From Bradyrhizobium sp. B097 (GTDB lineage Bacteria > Pseudomonadota > Alphaproteobacteria > Rhizobiales > Xanthobacteraceae): a DNA stretch of 64,000 nucleotides. The position numbers and the translations under genes are program-made. The notes beneath the pieces are model-generated. The model saw only the letters and a program-made list of their open reading frames with translations, did not search any database and had not been told where the DNA came from. Positions 55,982 to 64,000 of the stretch are shown here, piece after piece. The number at the start of each line of letters is the position of its first letter. Position 1 is the first letter of the stretch. The stretch is from positions 3,468,501 to 3,532,500 of the forward strand of contig NZ_CP152412.1 of assembly GCF_038957035.1 (NCBI RefSeq), given 5' to 3'.

Positions 55982-57286
55982 GCATTTTCCTCCCAAGGCG
56001 GGAAAGTCTAGCACGCGCAATCGCGGCGGAAAGCCGGCGAAGTGTGATCTATGCTTGCGACGTTCGGATAAGCCCGTTCATCTCGCGGTGCGATGCGCCC
56101 GAGTTTTTGGATCGTCGGTTCGCCCACGATTGTCGGAGGGCGCAGGGAAAGCCGGGTGCCGATCGCACCCATGGGTCCCGTGCAACAAAAAGCACGGGAG
56201 GCAGGACCACAGGTGTAACCGGGAACTCCGGCTTTCCCTGCGCGATGGTTTGACGGCTTATACGTGCTCTCCCCGGTGAGACCGGGCTTGTTTGTCACCG
56301 CCTCGCGAAGATGCTTCGCATCTCGCGGGGGACACCTGCCACTGGGGCGTCAGGACCACACGATTTCGCCGTACACATCAATCACGCTTCGTCGGTCGTG
56401 ACATCAGCGTCCACCGCATCTCACCGCACACCCGTGACGATGCGCAAGCGCCCCTCGATCGGGTGAGACGCGCACACCATACAGTGAGTTGTTCTTCTGA
56501 TAAAGCGAAATATTTTTGTCGCGCAGGCTTGCCACGTCGGGCTCAGTGATTGCGATTTCGGATGACGCCGGCATCTCCTTCGATGCACAGCGCGATGCAC
56601 TCCCGCTTCGTGCGGGCGTTCAATTCGTCCGGGATTGAGACAAGTCATATGTCGAGCAAGTCTGCGTGCGCCCCGATTGCACATCCACAAGGGCAGCGCG
56701 ATTGATCGACTGGGCACAGTGCGTGAAGTCAGTACAATGCGCCCCCTGCGACATCGTGCCTCGATTGGTTTGATCCGCATCGCGAACTCGTGCAGCGCAT
56801 CTGCAAACGAGCGGATTTTCGCTTGTTTTCTCGCAAAACCAAATCCGGCGACAGCATCGGATTGATGGAATTGGGACATCCTTCGTTAAGGCTGCACGCC
56901 TTGGGGTTGCGATTGGCACAAATTGCACATCACACGCAAGACGCGTTGCGCTATCGTTTGATCGCAAAGCGAAACAGCTCGTGGCAACGTCCGGCGGGAC
57001 GGATCACGCGCCGCAGGAGCGGCCGCGCGCACAGACGACGAGGAGGGAAGGGGAAGAAGGCCTGACGTAATCAACGCTGCCGAAAAAGTGCAGCACTGAA
57101 GAATGGAAGGGCGCGATAATGCAATCGAGCACGACGTTCGATCCCCAAGAACCCGAGTCCGTGATCCACAAGGCTGCGATCGTCAGCAAGATTTTCCGCG
57201 TAGCACTCATCGGAATCATCGCCCCATCGAGAATACAGGGCTTCAGGGACTATTGCCCACGCTAGTGCGCGAACAGGTGCATCGCC
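55982..57286. repeat. gene-poor region with degenerate dispersed repeats
   Basis: About 1.3 kb with no convincing coding frame. From roughly 56090 to 56550 the sequence matches a familiar Bradyrhizobium intergenic element: CGGTTCGCCCACGATTGTCGG, GCAGGGAAAGCCGG with its complement CCGGCTTTCCCTGCG about 85 bp later, CTCGCGAAGATGCTTCGCATCTCGCG, and TCGGTCGTGACATCAGCG. Spurious ORFs (for example 56008-56298, 56790-57065) arise from it. The part from 56550 to 57280 is AT-richer and contains no recognised gene, RNA or repeat unit. It separates the rpsD/cupin block from the sulfatase locus. Confidence 0.65.
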
Positions 57287-58288
57287 ATGTTTCGCACAGA
57301 GACCGCCGCCGCTGAACCAGAGCAGGACGACCGGATGCAGACCGACGACATGGTCTGGATTCCCGGCGGCACGTTCCGCATGGGCTCGGACCATCATTAT
57401 CCCGAGGAGGCGCCGGCGCACCGGGCCTCGGTCGATGGCTTCTGGATCGACCGCACGCCGGTGACCAACGCCCAATTTCGTGACTTCGTGCAGGAGACCG
57501 GTCACATCACCGTCGCCGAGCTGCCGCCCGATCCCGCGCAATATCCGGGTGCACTGCCGCATATGCTCTACGCCGGCTCGTTGGTGTTTTCGCCGCCGCG
57601 CCGGGTCCACACGCTGCGCGACTGGAGCCAATGGTGGACCTTCCTGCGCGGCGCGAACTGGCGCCGCCCGTATGGCGCGCGCAGCAACATCAACGTGCTC
57701 GGCAGCCATCCGGTCGTCCACGTCGCCTATGCCGACGCGCTCGCCTACGCCAAATGGGCCGGCAAGGAGCTTGCGACGGAAGCGGAATGGGAGTTCGCGG
57801 CGCGCGGCGGGCTCGAAGGCGAGGAATATGCCTGGGGCAATGCCCTGACGCCCGGCGGCAAGCACATGGCCAACATCTGGCAGGGCAACTTTCCGCTGCA
57901 GAATCTCTGCGAGGACGGTTTTGACCGAACCTCGCCGGTGACCGCATTCCCGCCGAACGGCTATGGCGTCTACGACATGATCGGCAATGTTTGGGAGTGG
58001 ACCGCCGACTGGTGGTCGGCCCGCCACGAGGCCGACGCGGCCAAACCCTGCTGCATCCCGCAGAACCCGCGCGGCGGCCGCGAGGATGCGAGCTACGACG
58101 ACGGCCAGCCCGCAATCAGGATTCCGCGCAAGGTGCTGAAGGGCGGCTCGCATCTCTGTGCGCCGAACTATTGCCGCCGCTATCGCCCCGCCGCCCGTCA
58201 CGCCGAGCCGATCGATACCTCGACCAGCCATGTCGGCTTCAGGTGCGTGGTGCGGTCATCCGCAGCCGTTTCTCACCCGCCGAAATGA
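57287..58288 (+). CDS. formylglycine-generating enzyme (FGE/SUMF1-like)
   Basis: 333 residues of the FGE-sulfatase fold: MVWIPGGTFRMGSDHHYPEE, WIDRTPVTNAQFRDFVQETG, ATEAEWEFAARGGLEGEEYA, NVWEWTADWW and the copper-site cysteines Cys291 and Cys296 in GGSHLCAPNYCRRYRPAARH (spacing identical to human Cys336/Cys341). It oxidises the active-site Cys of sulfatases to formylglycine. The sulfatase gene follows 26 bp downstream. The start may be 57287 or 57335 (MQTDDMVWIPGG, AGGA upstream). Confidence 0.93.
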   Translation: MFRTETAAAEPEQDDRMQTDDMVWIPGGTFRMGSDHHYPEEAPAHRASVDGFWIDRTPVTNAQFRDFVQETGHITVAELPPDPAQYPGALPHMLYAGSLVFSPPRRVHTLRDWSQWWTFLRGANWRRPYGARSNINVLGSHPVVHVAYADALAYAKWAGKELATEAEWEFAARGGLEGEEYAWGNALTPGGKHMANIWQGNFPLQNLCEDGFDRTSPVTAFPPNGYGVYDMIGNVWEWTADWWSARHEADAAKPCCIPQNPRGGREDASYDDGQPAIRIPRKVLKGGSHLCAPNYCRRYRPAARHAEPIDTSTSHVGFRCVVRSSAAVSHPPK

Positions 58289-58314
58289 ATGCCTTGCAAT
58301 GAAGGGAGTGTCTG

Positions 58315-60117
58315 ATGAGCAACGACGCCGAGAGCAACAAGCAGAACGGCACGAGGCAGGCGATTGACCGCCGCAATCTGTTGCTGGGGACATCGACCCT
58401 GGTGGCCGCGGCGGCACTGACGTCAGATGCGCTGGCGCAGGCGCAGAAGGCCGCCCCGGCCGCGAGTCCCGCGCCCGCGGCACCATCCGGCCGCAAGCCG
58501 AACATCCTGATCATCTGGGGGGACGACATCGGCATCGCGAACATCAGTGCCTATTCGAATGGCCTGATGGGATACGAGACGCCAAACATCGATCGCATCG
58601 CGCGCGAAGGCCTCAAGATGCAGCACTACTACGGCGAGCAGTCTTGCACGGCCGGCCGCGCGGCGTTTCTCACCGGCCAGCATGGCATTCGTACCGGCTT
58701 GACCAAGGTCGGCTTTCCCGGTGCGCCGATGGGAATGAGCCAGCTCGATCCGTCGGTCGGCGGTCTGCTCAAGAATCTCGGCTATGCCACCGGCCAGTTC
58801 GGCAAGAATCACGTCGGCGACCGCAACGAGTCGCTGCCGACCGTGAACGGCTTCGACGAGTTCTTCGGCAACCTCTACCATCTCAATGCCGAGGAAGAGC
58901 CGGAGCTGCCTGACTATCCCAAGGATCCAGCCTACCGCGCCAAGTTCGGCCCGCGCGGTGTGCTGCGCTGCAGGGCGACGGATCGCGACGATCCCACGGT
59001 CGATCTGCGATTCGGCAAAGTCGGCAAACAGACCATCGAGGACACCGGCGCGCTGACCAAGAAGCGCATGGAGACGGTCGATGACGAGACATCCGCGGCG
59101 GCGATCGATTTCATCAAGCGGCAGCAGGCGGCCGGCAAGCCGTTCTTCTGCTGGTTCAACGCCACCCGCATGCATCTGCGCACCCATGTGCGCGCCGAGC
59201 ATCGGGGCCGCTACACCCACGGCGACAGCGAGTATGTCGACGGCATGATGGAGCACGACGACACCGTCGGGTCGCTGCTCAAGACGCTGGACGATCTTGG
59301 AATCGCCAACGACACCCTCGTGGTCTATTCGAGCGACAACGGTCCCCACATGAACACCTGGCCGGACGGGGCCATGACCTGGTTCCGCTCCGAGAAGAAC
59401 ACCAACTGGGAGGGCGCCTTCCGCGTGCCGTGCTTGGTGCGCTGGCCGAGCACGATCAAGCCCGGTACGGTCAGCAACGAGATCATGAGCCACAACGACT
59501 GGATTCCGACGCTGTGCGCGATTGCCGGCGAACCCGACATCGTGGGCAAGCTGAAGGCTGGCTACACCGCGAACGGCATCAACTACAAGGTCCACCTCGA
59601 CGGCTACGACCAGTCCGCATTCCTCCGCAACGTCAGCGGGACCGCCGCCAACAACAACGGCACCAAGAGCGCGCGCGACAAGTTCTTCTACGCGGACGAC
59701 GACGGCCTGTTGGTGTGTTTCCGGCAGGGCGACTACAAATACGTCTTCTCCGAGCAGCGCAAGGAAGGGACGATGGGGCTGTGGGCCGAGCCCTTCACCA
59801 CGCTTCGCCTGCAGAAGATCTTCAACCTGATGCAGGACCCCTTCGAGCGCGCCGACATCACCTCCAACACGTTCTGGGACTGGAACATCAATCACGTCGG
59901 CTCCGCCTATGGCATGATGGATGAGGTGTTTCAGTTCGTCGCAACATTCAAGGAGTTTCCGCCGCGTTCCTTCCCGCCGAGCTTCAATCCCGCCAACATC
60001 CTGGAAGGCATGATGGACGGAATCAAGCAGAAGAAGGCGCTGGCGGAAGGTGTCGATGTCGAGAAGGTCCGCGCCGGATTGAACCGGATCATCCAGCAAC
60101 AACTTCAGAATCGCTGA
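58315..60117 (+). CDS. arylsulfatase family protein, predicted FGE client
   Basis: 600 residues. Tat signal (RRNLLLGTSTLVAAAALTSD), then the alkaline phosphatase-like sulfatase core: NILIIWGDDIGIANISAYS (metal Asp pair), the formylglycine motif SCTAGRAAFLTGQHGIRTG (Cys111, Arg115), FGKNHVGD, TLVVYSSDNGPHMNTWP and NWEGAFRVPCLVRWPS. The core CxPxR here is CTAGR, so the normal proline is alanine; the position after it is Gly. It follows the FGE gene by 26 bp, an obvious pair. Exported to the periplasm to hydrolyse sulfate esters. Confidence 0.92.
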   Translation: MSNDAESNKQNGTRQAIDRRNLLLGTSTLVAAAALTSDALAQAQKAAPAASPAPAAPSGRKPNILIIWGDDIGIANISAYSNGLMGYETPNIDRIAREGLKMQHYYGEQSCTAGRAAFLTGQHGIRTGLTKVGFPGAPMGMSQLDPSVGGLLKNLGYATGQFGKNHVGDRNESLPTVNGFDEFFGNLYHLNAEEEPELPDYPKDPAYRAKFGPRGVLRCRATDRDDPTVDLRFGKVGKQTIEDTGALTKKRMETVDDETSAAAIDFIKRQQAAGKPFFCWFNATRMHLRTHVRAEHRGRYTHGDSEYVDGMMEHDDTVGSLLKTLDDLGIANDTLVVYSSDNGPHMNTWPDGAMTWFRSEKNTNWEGAFRVPCLVRWPSTIKPGTVSNEIMSHNDWIPTLCAIAGEPDIVGKLKAGYTANGINYKVHLDGYDQSAFLRNVSGTAANNNGTKSARDKFFYADDDGLLVCFRQGDYKYVFSEQRKEGTMGLWAEPFTTLRLQKIFNLMQDPFERADITSNTFWDWNINHVGSAYGMMDEVFQFVATFKEFPPRSFPPSFNPANILEGMMDGIKQKKALAEGVDVEKVRAGLNRIIQQQLQNR

Positions 60118-60180
60118 CGTTGCGTGCCCGGCCCATCTCCCGATGGGCCGGTGACTTTCGCCAGGAGGTCGCTCAAGATC

Positions 60181-61212
60181 ATGTTCGCCTTGCTCGCCCG
60201 CTTCGCTCGGCAGGCAGTCTTCGTGACGCTGCTCGCGTTCGGTTGTGGCGTCATTCAGTGCCGCGAGGTGCGTGCCCAAGCCGATCCGCTGCCGTCCTGG
60301 AATGACGGCGCGGCGAAGACGGCGATCACCGATTTCGTCGCGCGCGTGACAAGGCAGGGCAGCGCGGACTTCGTAGCGCCGGCCGAGCGCATCGCCACGT
60401 TCGACAATGACGGCACGCTCTGGACCGAGCAGCCGTTCTATTTCCAGCTCGCCTTCGCGCTCGACCGCGTCAAGGCGATGGCGCCGCAGCATCCCAAGTG
60501 GAGGACGCAGCAGCCGTTCAAGGCGCTGCTGGAGAAGGACGCCAGCGCGCTTGCCGCCACCGGCGAGCAAGGGCTGCTGCAGATCATCGCGGCGACCCAT
60601 GCCGGCATGACCACGGAGGCGTTCGCGCAATCCGTCCGCGACTGGCTCACGACATCAAGGCATCCGCGCTTCAACCGTCCTTACGACAGCCTGGTCTATC
60701 AGCCGATGCTGGAGCTGCTCGCTTACCTGCGCGCCAATGGCTTCAAGACCTTCGTCGTCTCCGGCGGCGGCGTCGAGTTCATGCGGCCGTGGATGGAGAA
60801 GGTCTACGGCATTCCGCCGGAGCAGGTGGTCGGCTCGTCGGGCGCGGTGAAATTCCAGATCGGTGCCGACGGCAAGCCTGATCTGATGAAGGAAGCCAAG
60901 GTCGAGTTCATCGATGACGGCCCGGGCAAGCCCGTTGGCATCAACCGCTTCATCGGCCGCCGTCCGATCTTTGCCTTCGGCAATTCGGATGGCGACCTGC
61001 AGATGCTGCAATGGACCGCGGCGGGCCAACACGCGCGCTTCGCCGGCATCGTGCATCATACAGATAGCGTCCGCGAATATGCCTATGACCGGCAATCGAA
61101 GATCGGCAAGCTCGACAAGGCACTCGATGCGGCCGCTGCGGGCGGCTGGACCGTGGTCGATATGAAGCAGGACTGGAAGGAGGTCTTTCCGAATGACAAC
61201 CGTTCGCAATGA
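60181..61212 (+). CDS. exported HAD superfamily phosphatase-like protein
   Basis: 343 residues with an N-terminal signal/anchor (FVTLLAFGCGVIQC, REVRAQ) and HAD motifs: IATFDNDGTLWTEQPFYFQL (nucleophile Asp and DxDGT), KTFVVSGGGVEFM (motif II), and FAFGNSDGDLQML (motif IV). The C1 cap resembles phosphoserine phosphatase. It should act in the periplasm. ATG 60181 is followed by a normal signal peptide. It lies 63 bp after the sulfatase gene and could process sulfated or phosphorylated sugars. Confidence 0.88.
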   Translation: MFALLARFARQAVFVTLLAFGCGVIQCREVRAQADPLPSWNDGAAKTAITDFVARVTRQGSADFVAPAERIATFDNDGTLWTEQPFYFQLAFALDRVKAMAPQHPKWRTQQPFKALLEKDASALAATGEQGLLQIIAATHAGMTTEAFAQSVRDWLTTSRHPRFNRPYDSLVYQPMLELLAYLRANGFKTFVVSGGGVEFMRPWMEKVYGIPPEQVVGSSGAVKFQIGADGKPDLMKEAKVEFIDDGPGKPVGINRFIGRRPIFAFGNSDGDLQMLQWTAAGQHARFAGIVHHTDSVREYAYDRQSKIGKLDKALDAAAAGGWTVVDMKQDWKEVFPNDNRSQ

Positions 61213-61273
61213 CGACGCTGCATCCACAGGCAACAACATCGCGAACGACATCGGAGCGAGAAAGGAAGCTTGA

Positions 61274-62674
61274 GTGATTAAGGCTGTCTTCAAACTGATC
61301 CCGTTTGCGCTCCTGGCGCTGATGGGCTCCGCATCGGCGCAGAACCTTTCCGAACAGGAGGCCTACGCTATCGCCAAGGATGGTTATGTCTACGCCTACC
61401 CGTTGATGTTGACGCACGCGACCGTGCAGAGGCTTAGCAATTTCGCGCAACCCGTCGAAGGTGATGCCTATGGGCCGCCCAACCAATTCCACCATGTGCG
61501 GGCCTTTGCCAACCCCGAAGCAAAGCTCGTCATCCGTACCAATGTGGACACGCTGTACTCGGCTGCGGTTCTCGACCTGAAGGCCGAGCCGATGGTGCTC
61601 TCGGTGCCGTCGGCCGACCGCTACTTCATGCTGCCGATGTTGAGCCTGTGGAGCGATGTATTCGCTGTGCCCGGCACGCGCACCACGGGCAGGAATACGG
61701 CGCGCGATTTCCTCGTCGTGAGCCCGCAATGGCGCGGCGATGCGCCGGCCGGCTTGGAGGTGATCAAAAGCCCGACGCGCTATGTATGGATCATCGGCCG
61801 TACCCAGACCAATGGGATCGCTGACTACGCGAACGTTCATAAGGTTCAGGACAGCATGAAGCTCATGCCGCTCGCGGCCTGGGGCAAGTCCGACTATGTG
61901 CCGGCCAAGGGCACGGTCGATCGCAACATCGACATGAAGGTGGCGCCGCCGGTAGCGGTCGACAGGATGGACGCAGCGACCTATTTCGGCAGCTTCGCCG
62001 AATTGCTCAAGGAGAATCCGCCAAACCAGGTCGATTATCCGATCATCCATCGCCTCGAACGCGTGGGCTTCAAGGTCGGCCAAAGCTTCGATCTTGCGAA
62101 AGCGCCCGCATACATCCAGCAGGCATTCAACCGCGGCTCTGCCGACGGCAAGGCGCTGGTACTGGCCGAGGGCAAGAAGGCCAGCGGCATCGGTGGCAAG
62201 GGCTGGATCTACACCACGCGCAGCGGCGCCTATGGGGTGGACTATCTGTACCGCGCCGCGATCGCGCAGTGCTGCCTCGGCGAGAACCTGCCGCAGGACG
62301 CGGTCTATCCCGCGCTGTCAATCGACAGCGATGGCCGCGCGCTCGATGGCGCCAACAAGTATTTGCTGCACTTCGACAAGGGCAAGCTGCCGCCGGTCGA
62401 CGCGTTCTGGTCGGTGACGGCCTATGACATCGAGGGCTACTTCATCCCGAACCCGATCAAGCGTCAGGCCATCGGCGATCGCGACAAGCTGATTACGAAC
62501 GCCGACGGCTCCGTCGATCTCTACCTCCAGGCCGAATCGCCAGGAATGGAGAAGGAGTCCAACTGGCTCCCCGTCGGCAAGGCGCCGTTCACGCTGCTGA
62601 TGCGCCTGTATTCGCCACGCGAGGAGTTCTTGGAGGGCAAGTGGGCGCCTCCGGGCGTGGTGCGAGCAAATTGA
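61274..62674 (+). CDS. exported DUF1254/DUF1214 domain protein
   Basis: 466 residues. A signal peptide (ALLALMGSASAQN) is followed by the DUF1254 domain (AIAKDGYVYAYPLMLTHATV, NTLYSAAVLDLKAEPMVLSV-like) and the DUF1214 domain (YLLHFDKGKLPPVDAFWSVT, YDIEGYFIPNPIKRQAIGDR). Such proteins are widespread, periplasmic and of unknown biochemical role. GTG 61274 follows GAAAGGAAG. It lies 61 bp after the HAD gene in the same direction as the sulfatase locus. Confidence 0.92.
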   Translation: MIKAVFKLIPFALLALMGSASAQNLSEQEAYAIAKDGYVYAYPLMLTHATVQRLSNFAQPVEGDAYGPPNQFHHVRAFANPEAKLVIRTNVDTLYSAAVLDLKAEPMVLSVPSADRYFMLPMLSLWSDVFAVPGTRTTGRNTARDFLVVSPQWRGDAPAGLEVIKSPTRYVWIIGRTQTNGIADYANVHKVQDSMKLMPLAAWGKSDYVPAKGTVDRNIDMKVAPPVAVDRMDAATYFGSFAELLKENPPNQVDYPIIHRLERVGFKVGQSFDLAKAPAYIQQAFNRGSADGKALVLAEGKKASGIGGKGWIYTTRSGAYGVDYLYRAAIAQCCLGENLPQDAVYPALSIDSDGRALDGANKYLLHFDKGKLPPVDAFWSVTAYDIEGYFIPNPIKRQAIGDRDKLITNADGSVDLYLQAESPGMEKESNWLPVGKAPFTLLMRLYSPREEFLEGKWAPPGVVRAN

Positions 62675-62729
62675 GGTTCGGGTGGGCGACAGGACATCCG
62701 GCTACCCTGTTATTGTGTGAGGCGATTGC

Positions 62730-62969
62730 ATGAACGGCTACGACATCTTCGCCTGGATCGTGCTGGTCATCCTTGTTGCCAGCGCGATCGGCGTGTTCTG
62801 CATCGCGGGCTGGCTGCCCGGGCATATCGCGAAGTCACGCAATCATCCCTACGCGCAGGCCGTGACGGTGGCAGGCTGGATCACGCTGCTCTGCGGCTTC
62901 GCACTGTGGCCGGTCGCGCTGATCTGGGCCTATGTCGACGTGCCCCAGCGCAAGACGGGAGATGCGTGA
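62730..62969 (+). CDS. DUF3302 small membrane protein (YiaW-like)
   Basis: 79 residues with two helices: IFAWIVLVILVASAIGVFCI and VTVAGWITLLCGFALWPVAL, then a polar end with PQRK. It matches DUF3302 (E. coli YiaW). Its stop codon overlaps the next start (TGATG), so translation is coupled to the HlyD-family gene. In E. coli yiaW is paired with yiaV in the same way. Confidence 0.85.
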   Translation: MNGYDIFAWIVLVILVASAIGVFCIAGWLPGHIAKSRNHPYAQAVTVAGWITLLCGFALWPVALIWAYVDVPQRKTGDA

Positions 62970-63910
62970 TGGGCATCGCCATCATCAACACCTATCTGGT
63001 GCTGCTGTTCCTGCTGGTGCATTTCAAGGTCGTGCGCTTCAACCTGTTCTGGAAGCTGTCCCCGTTCATCGTGCTGATCCTGGTGTTGTTCGGGCTGCTG
63101 GTCCCGATGAACTGGGGCGCGCCGCAGGGCTCGGCGCTGGTGGTGCGCAATGCGGTCTCGATCGTGCCCGACGTCGCCGGCGAGGTGACCGAGGTGCCGG
63201 TCGTCGCCAACGCACCTTTGAGGGCCGGCGACGTCCTCTTCAGGATCGATCCGACGCCCTATGACGCGCAGGTCAAGGCGATCACGGCGCAGCTCAAGCT
63301 GTCGAAGACGCGGCTGGCGCAGATGACGACGCTCTATGAGCGCGATGCCGGGCGGGGCTTCGACGTCGAGCAGCGGCAATCGGAGGTCGACCAGCTCAGC
63401 GGTCAGCTCGAGGTCGCGCAGTGGAACAGCGACAAGACGGTGGTCCGCGCGCCGGCCGACGGCTACGTCACCAACGTTGCGCTGCGCAAGGGCGCGCGGG
63501 TGGCCAACCTGCCGCTCTCGCCGGTGATGGCGTTCATCGATACCTCGAGCACGATCATCGGCGTCGAGATCAACCAGATCGACGCCCGCTACGTCGCGCC
63601 GGGGCAGGAGGTCGAGGTCACCTTCAAGTTCGCGCCCGGGCAAATCTATTCCGGCAAGGTCGAAAGCGTGTTGCAGGCGATCGCGACCGGCCAGGCGCAG
63701 ACCTCCGGCACCGCGGTTACGCCGAAGGCGATCGAGGCGGCGCCTTTCGTGGTCCGGGTCAGGCTCGACGATGCCGCCTTCGCAAATCGGCTGCCTGCGG
63801 GCAGCGCCGGGACGGCTGCGATCTATACCGAGCACTTGAAGCCGACGCATGTGGTTCGCCGGGTGCTGCTGCGCCAAGTCGCGATCCTCAATTATGTCAA
63901 TCCGTTCTGA
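62969..63910 (+). CDS. HlyD family secretion/efflux adaptor (YiaV-like)
   Basis: About 313 residues. The N-terminal membrane segment is followed by a HlyD half-lipoyl (SIVPDVAGEVTEVPVVANAP), coiled coil (TLYERDAGRGFDVEQRQSEV), the second half-lipoyl (TVVRAPADGYVTNVALRKGA) and a beta domain (EVTFKFAPGQIYSGKVES). The upstream ATG at 62969 matches the TGATG overlap. It is an inner-membrane adaptor, partner pump not in the window. Confidence 0.9.
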   Translation: MGIAIINTYLVLLFLLVHFKVVRFNLFWKLSPFIVLILVLFGLLVPMNWGAPQGSALVVRNAVSIVPDVAGEVTEVPVVANAPLRAGDVLFRIDPTPYDAQVKAITAQLKLSKTRLAQMTTLYERDAGRGFDVEQRQSEVDQLSGQLEVAQWNSDKTVVRAPADGYVTNVALRKGARVANLPLSPVMAFIDTSSTIIGVEINQIDARYVAPGQEVEVTFKFAPGQIYSGKVESVLQAIATGQAQTSGTAVTPKAIEAAPFVVRVRLDDAAFANRLPAGSAGTAAIYTEHLKPTHVVRRVLLRQVAILNYVNPF

Positions 63911-63927
63911 GGGGAGCGGGCTGACCA

Positions 63928-64000
63928 ATGAAGGAGAAGACGGTGAGACGGATTTCCAAAGCGGTCGCGGCGGCATTCTACGTAGCGACGGTTCTGATTG
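63928..64000 (+). CDS. partial gene, N-terminus of an exported or membrane-anchored protein
   Basis: The last 73 bp hold an open frame starting MKEKTVRRISKAVAAAFYVA, which looks like a signal peptide or membrane anchor. GGGGAG precedes the ATG. It is cut by the window edge. It continues the DUF3302-HlyD operon (17 bp gap), so it may be its partner, for example an outer-membrane or membrane protein; nothing more can be said. Confidence 0.55.
   Translation, partial: MKEKTVRRISKAVAAAFYVATVLI

Noticed and set aside
56008..57074. Several 60-150-codon frames on both strands in the gene-poor stretch
   Set aside because: They arise from dispersed repeats that are often mis-annotated as hypothetical proteins; no ribosome sites or domains.

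Overview
The window is high-GC DNA from an alphaproteobacterium, most likely Bradyrhizobium or a close relative in the Nitrobacteraceae. This rests on three things: the gene set and its order (icd, trmJ, purB, DUF1476, purC-purS-purQ, purL, bolA, grxD, rpsD); the dense coding with long antisense shadow frames; and several short palindromic intergenic repeats typical of these genomes. No rRNA, tRNA, CRISPR array, phage gene or transposase was recognised. All identifications come from reading motifs; no database search was run.

Layout. 1-3.5 kb: start of icd (cut by the window edge), a frameshifted alpha/beta hydrolase, and trmJ fused to a DUF559-like domain. 4-9.4 kb: a diheme cytochrome c; a minus-strand group of solute-binding protein, ThDP-dependent decarboxylase-like enzyme and short-chain dehydrogenase; and a PACE efflux protein divergent from a LysR gene. 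10.5-14.8 kb: a dehydrogenase, a TPR protein, a GGDEF protein and a TetR regulator. 15-21.7 kb: OsmC-like protein, acyl-CoA-dehydrogenase-like flavoprotein, rhodanese, then a cyanate/nitrate-type ABC transporter and cyanase. This is the most interesting metabolic block. 21.8-29.3 kb: purB, a PEP-mutase-like enzyme with a divergent LysR gene, the ATPase zeta inhibitor (DUF1476), and a purC-purS-(exported protein)-purQ-(TctC-like protein) run.

29.3-37.2 kb: DMT transporter, HxlR regulator divergent from a GST, a large secreted phosphodiesterase, a thioesterase and purL. 37.3-42.6 kb: a small membrane protein, then soxR divergent from a two-gene RND pump with a SoxR-type promoter. 42.8-50.4 kb: acyltransferase, three small conserved proteins, bolA, ltrA, the ergothioneine genes egtB-egtD, monothiol glutaredoxin and a macrodomain protein. 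50.4-56 kb: two tandem serine hydrolases, threonine aldolase, rpsD, an acyltransferase remnant and a cupin. 56-57.3 kb: gene-poor repeat DNA. 57.3-64 kb: formylglycine-generating enzyme with its likely sulfatase client, a secreted HAD phosphatase, a DUF1254/DUF1214 protein, and a DUF3302-HlyD pair running to the edge.

The housekeeping genes seem to form an old conserved backbone that is more compact in many relatives. Accessory cassettes (cyanate/sulfur, SoxR efflux, ergothioneine, sulfatase) sit between backbone genes, often bordered by short palindromic repeats.
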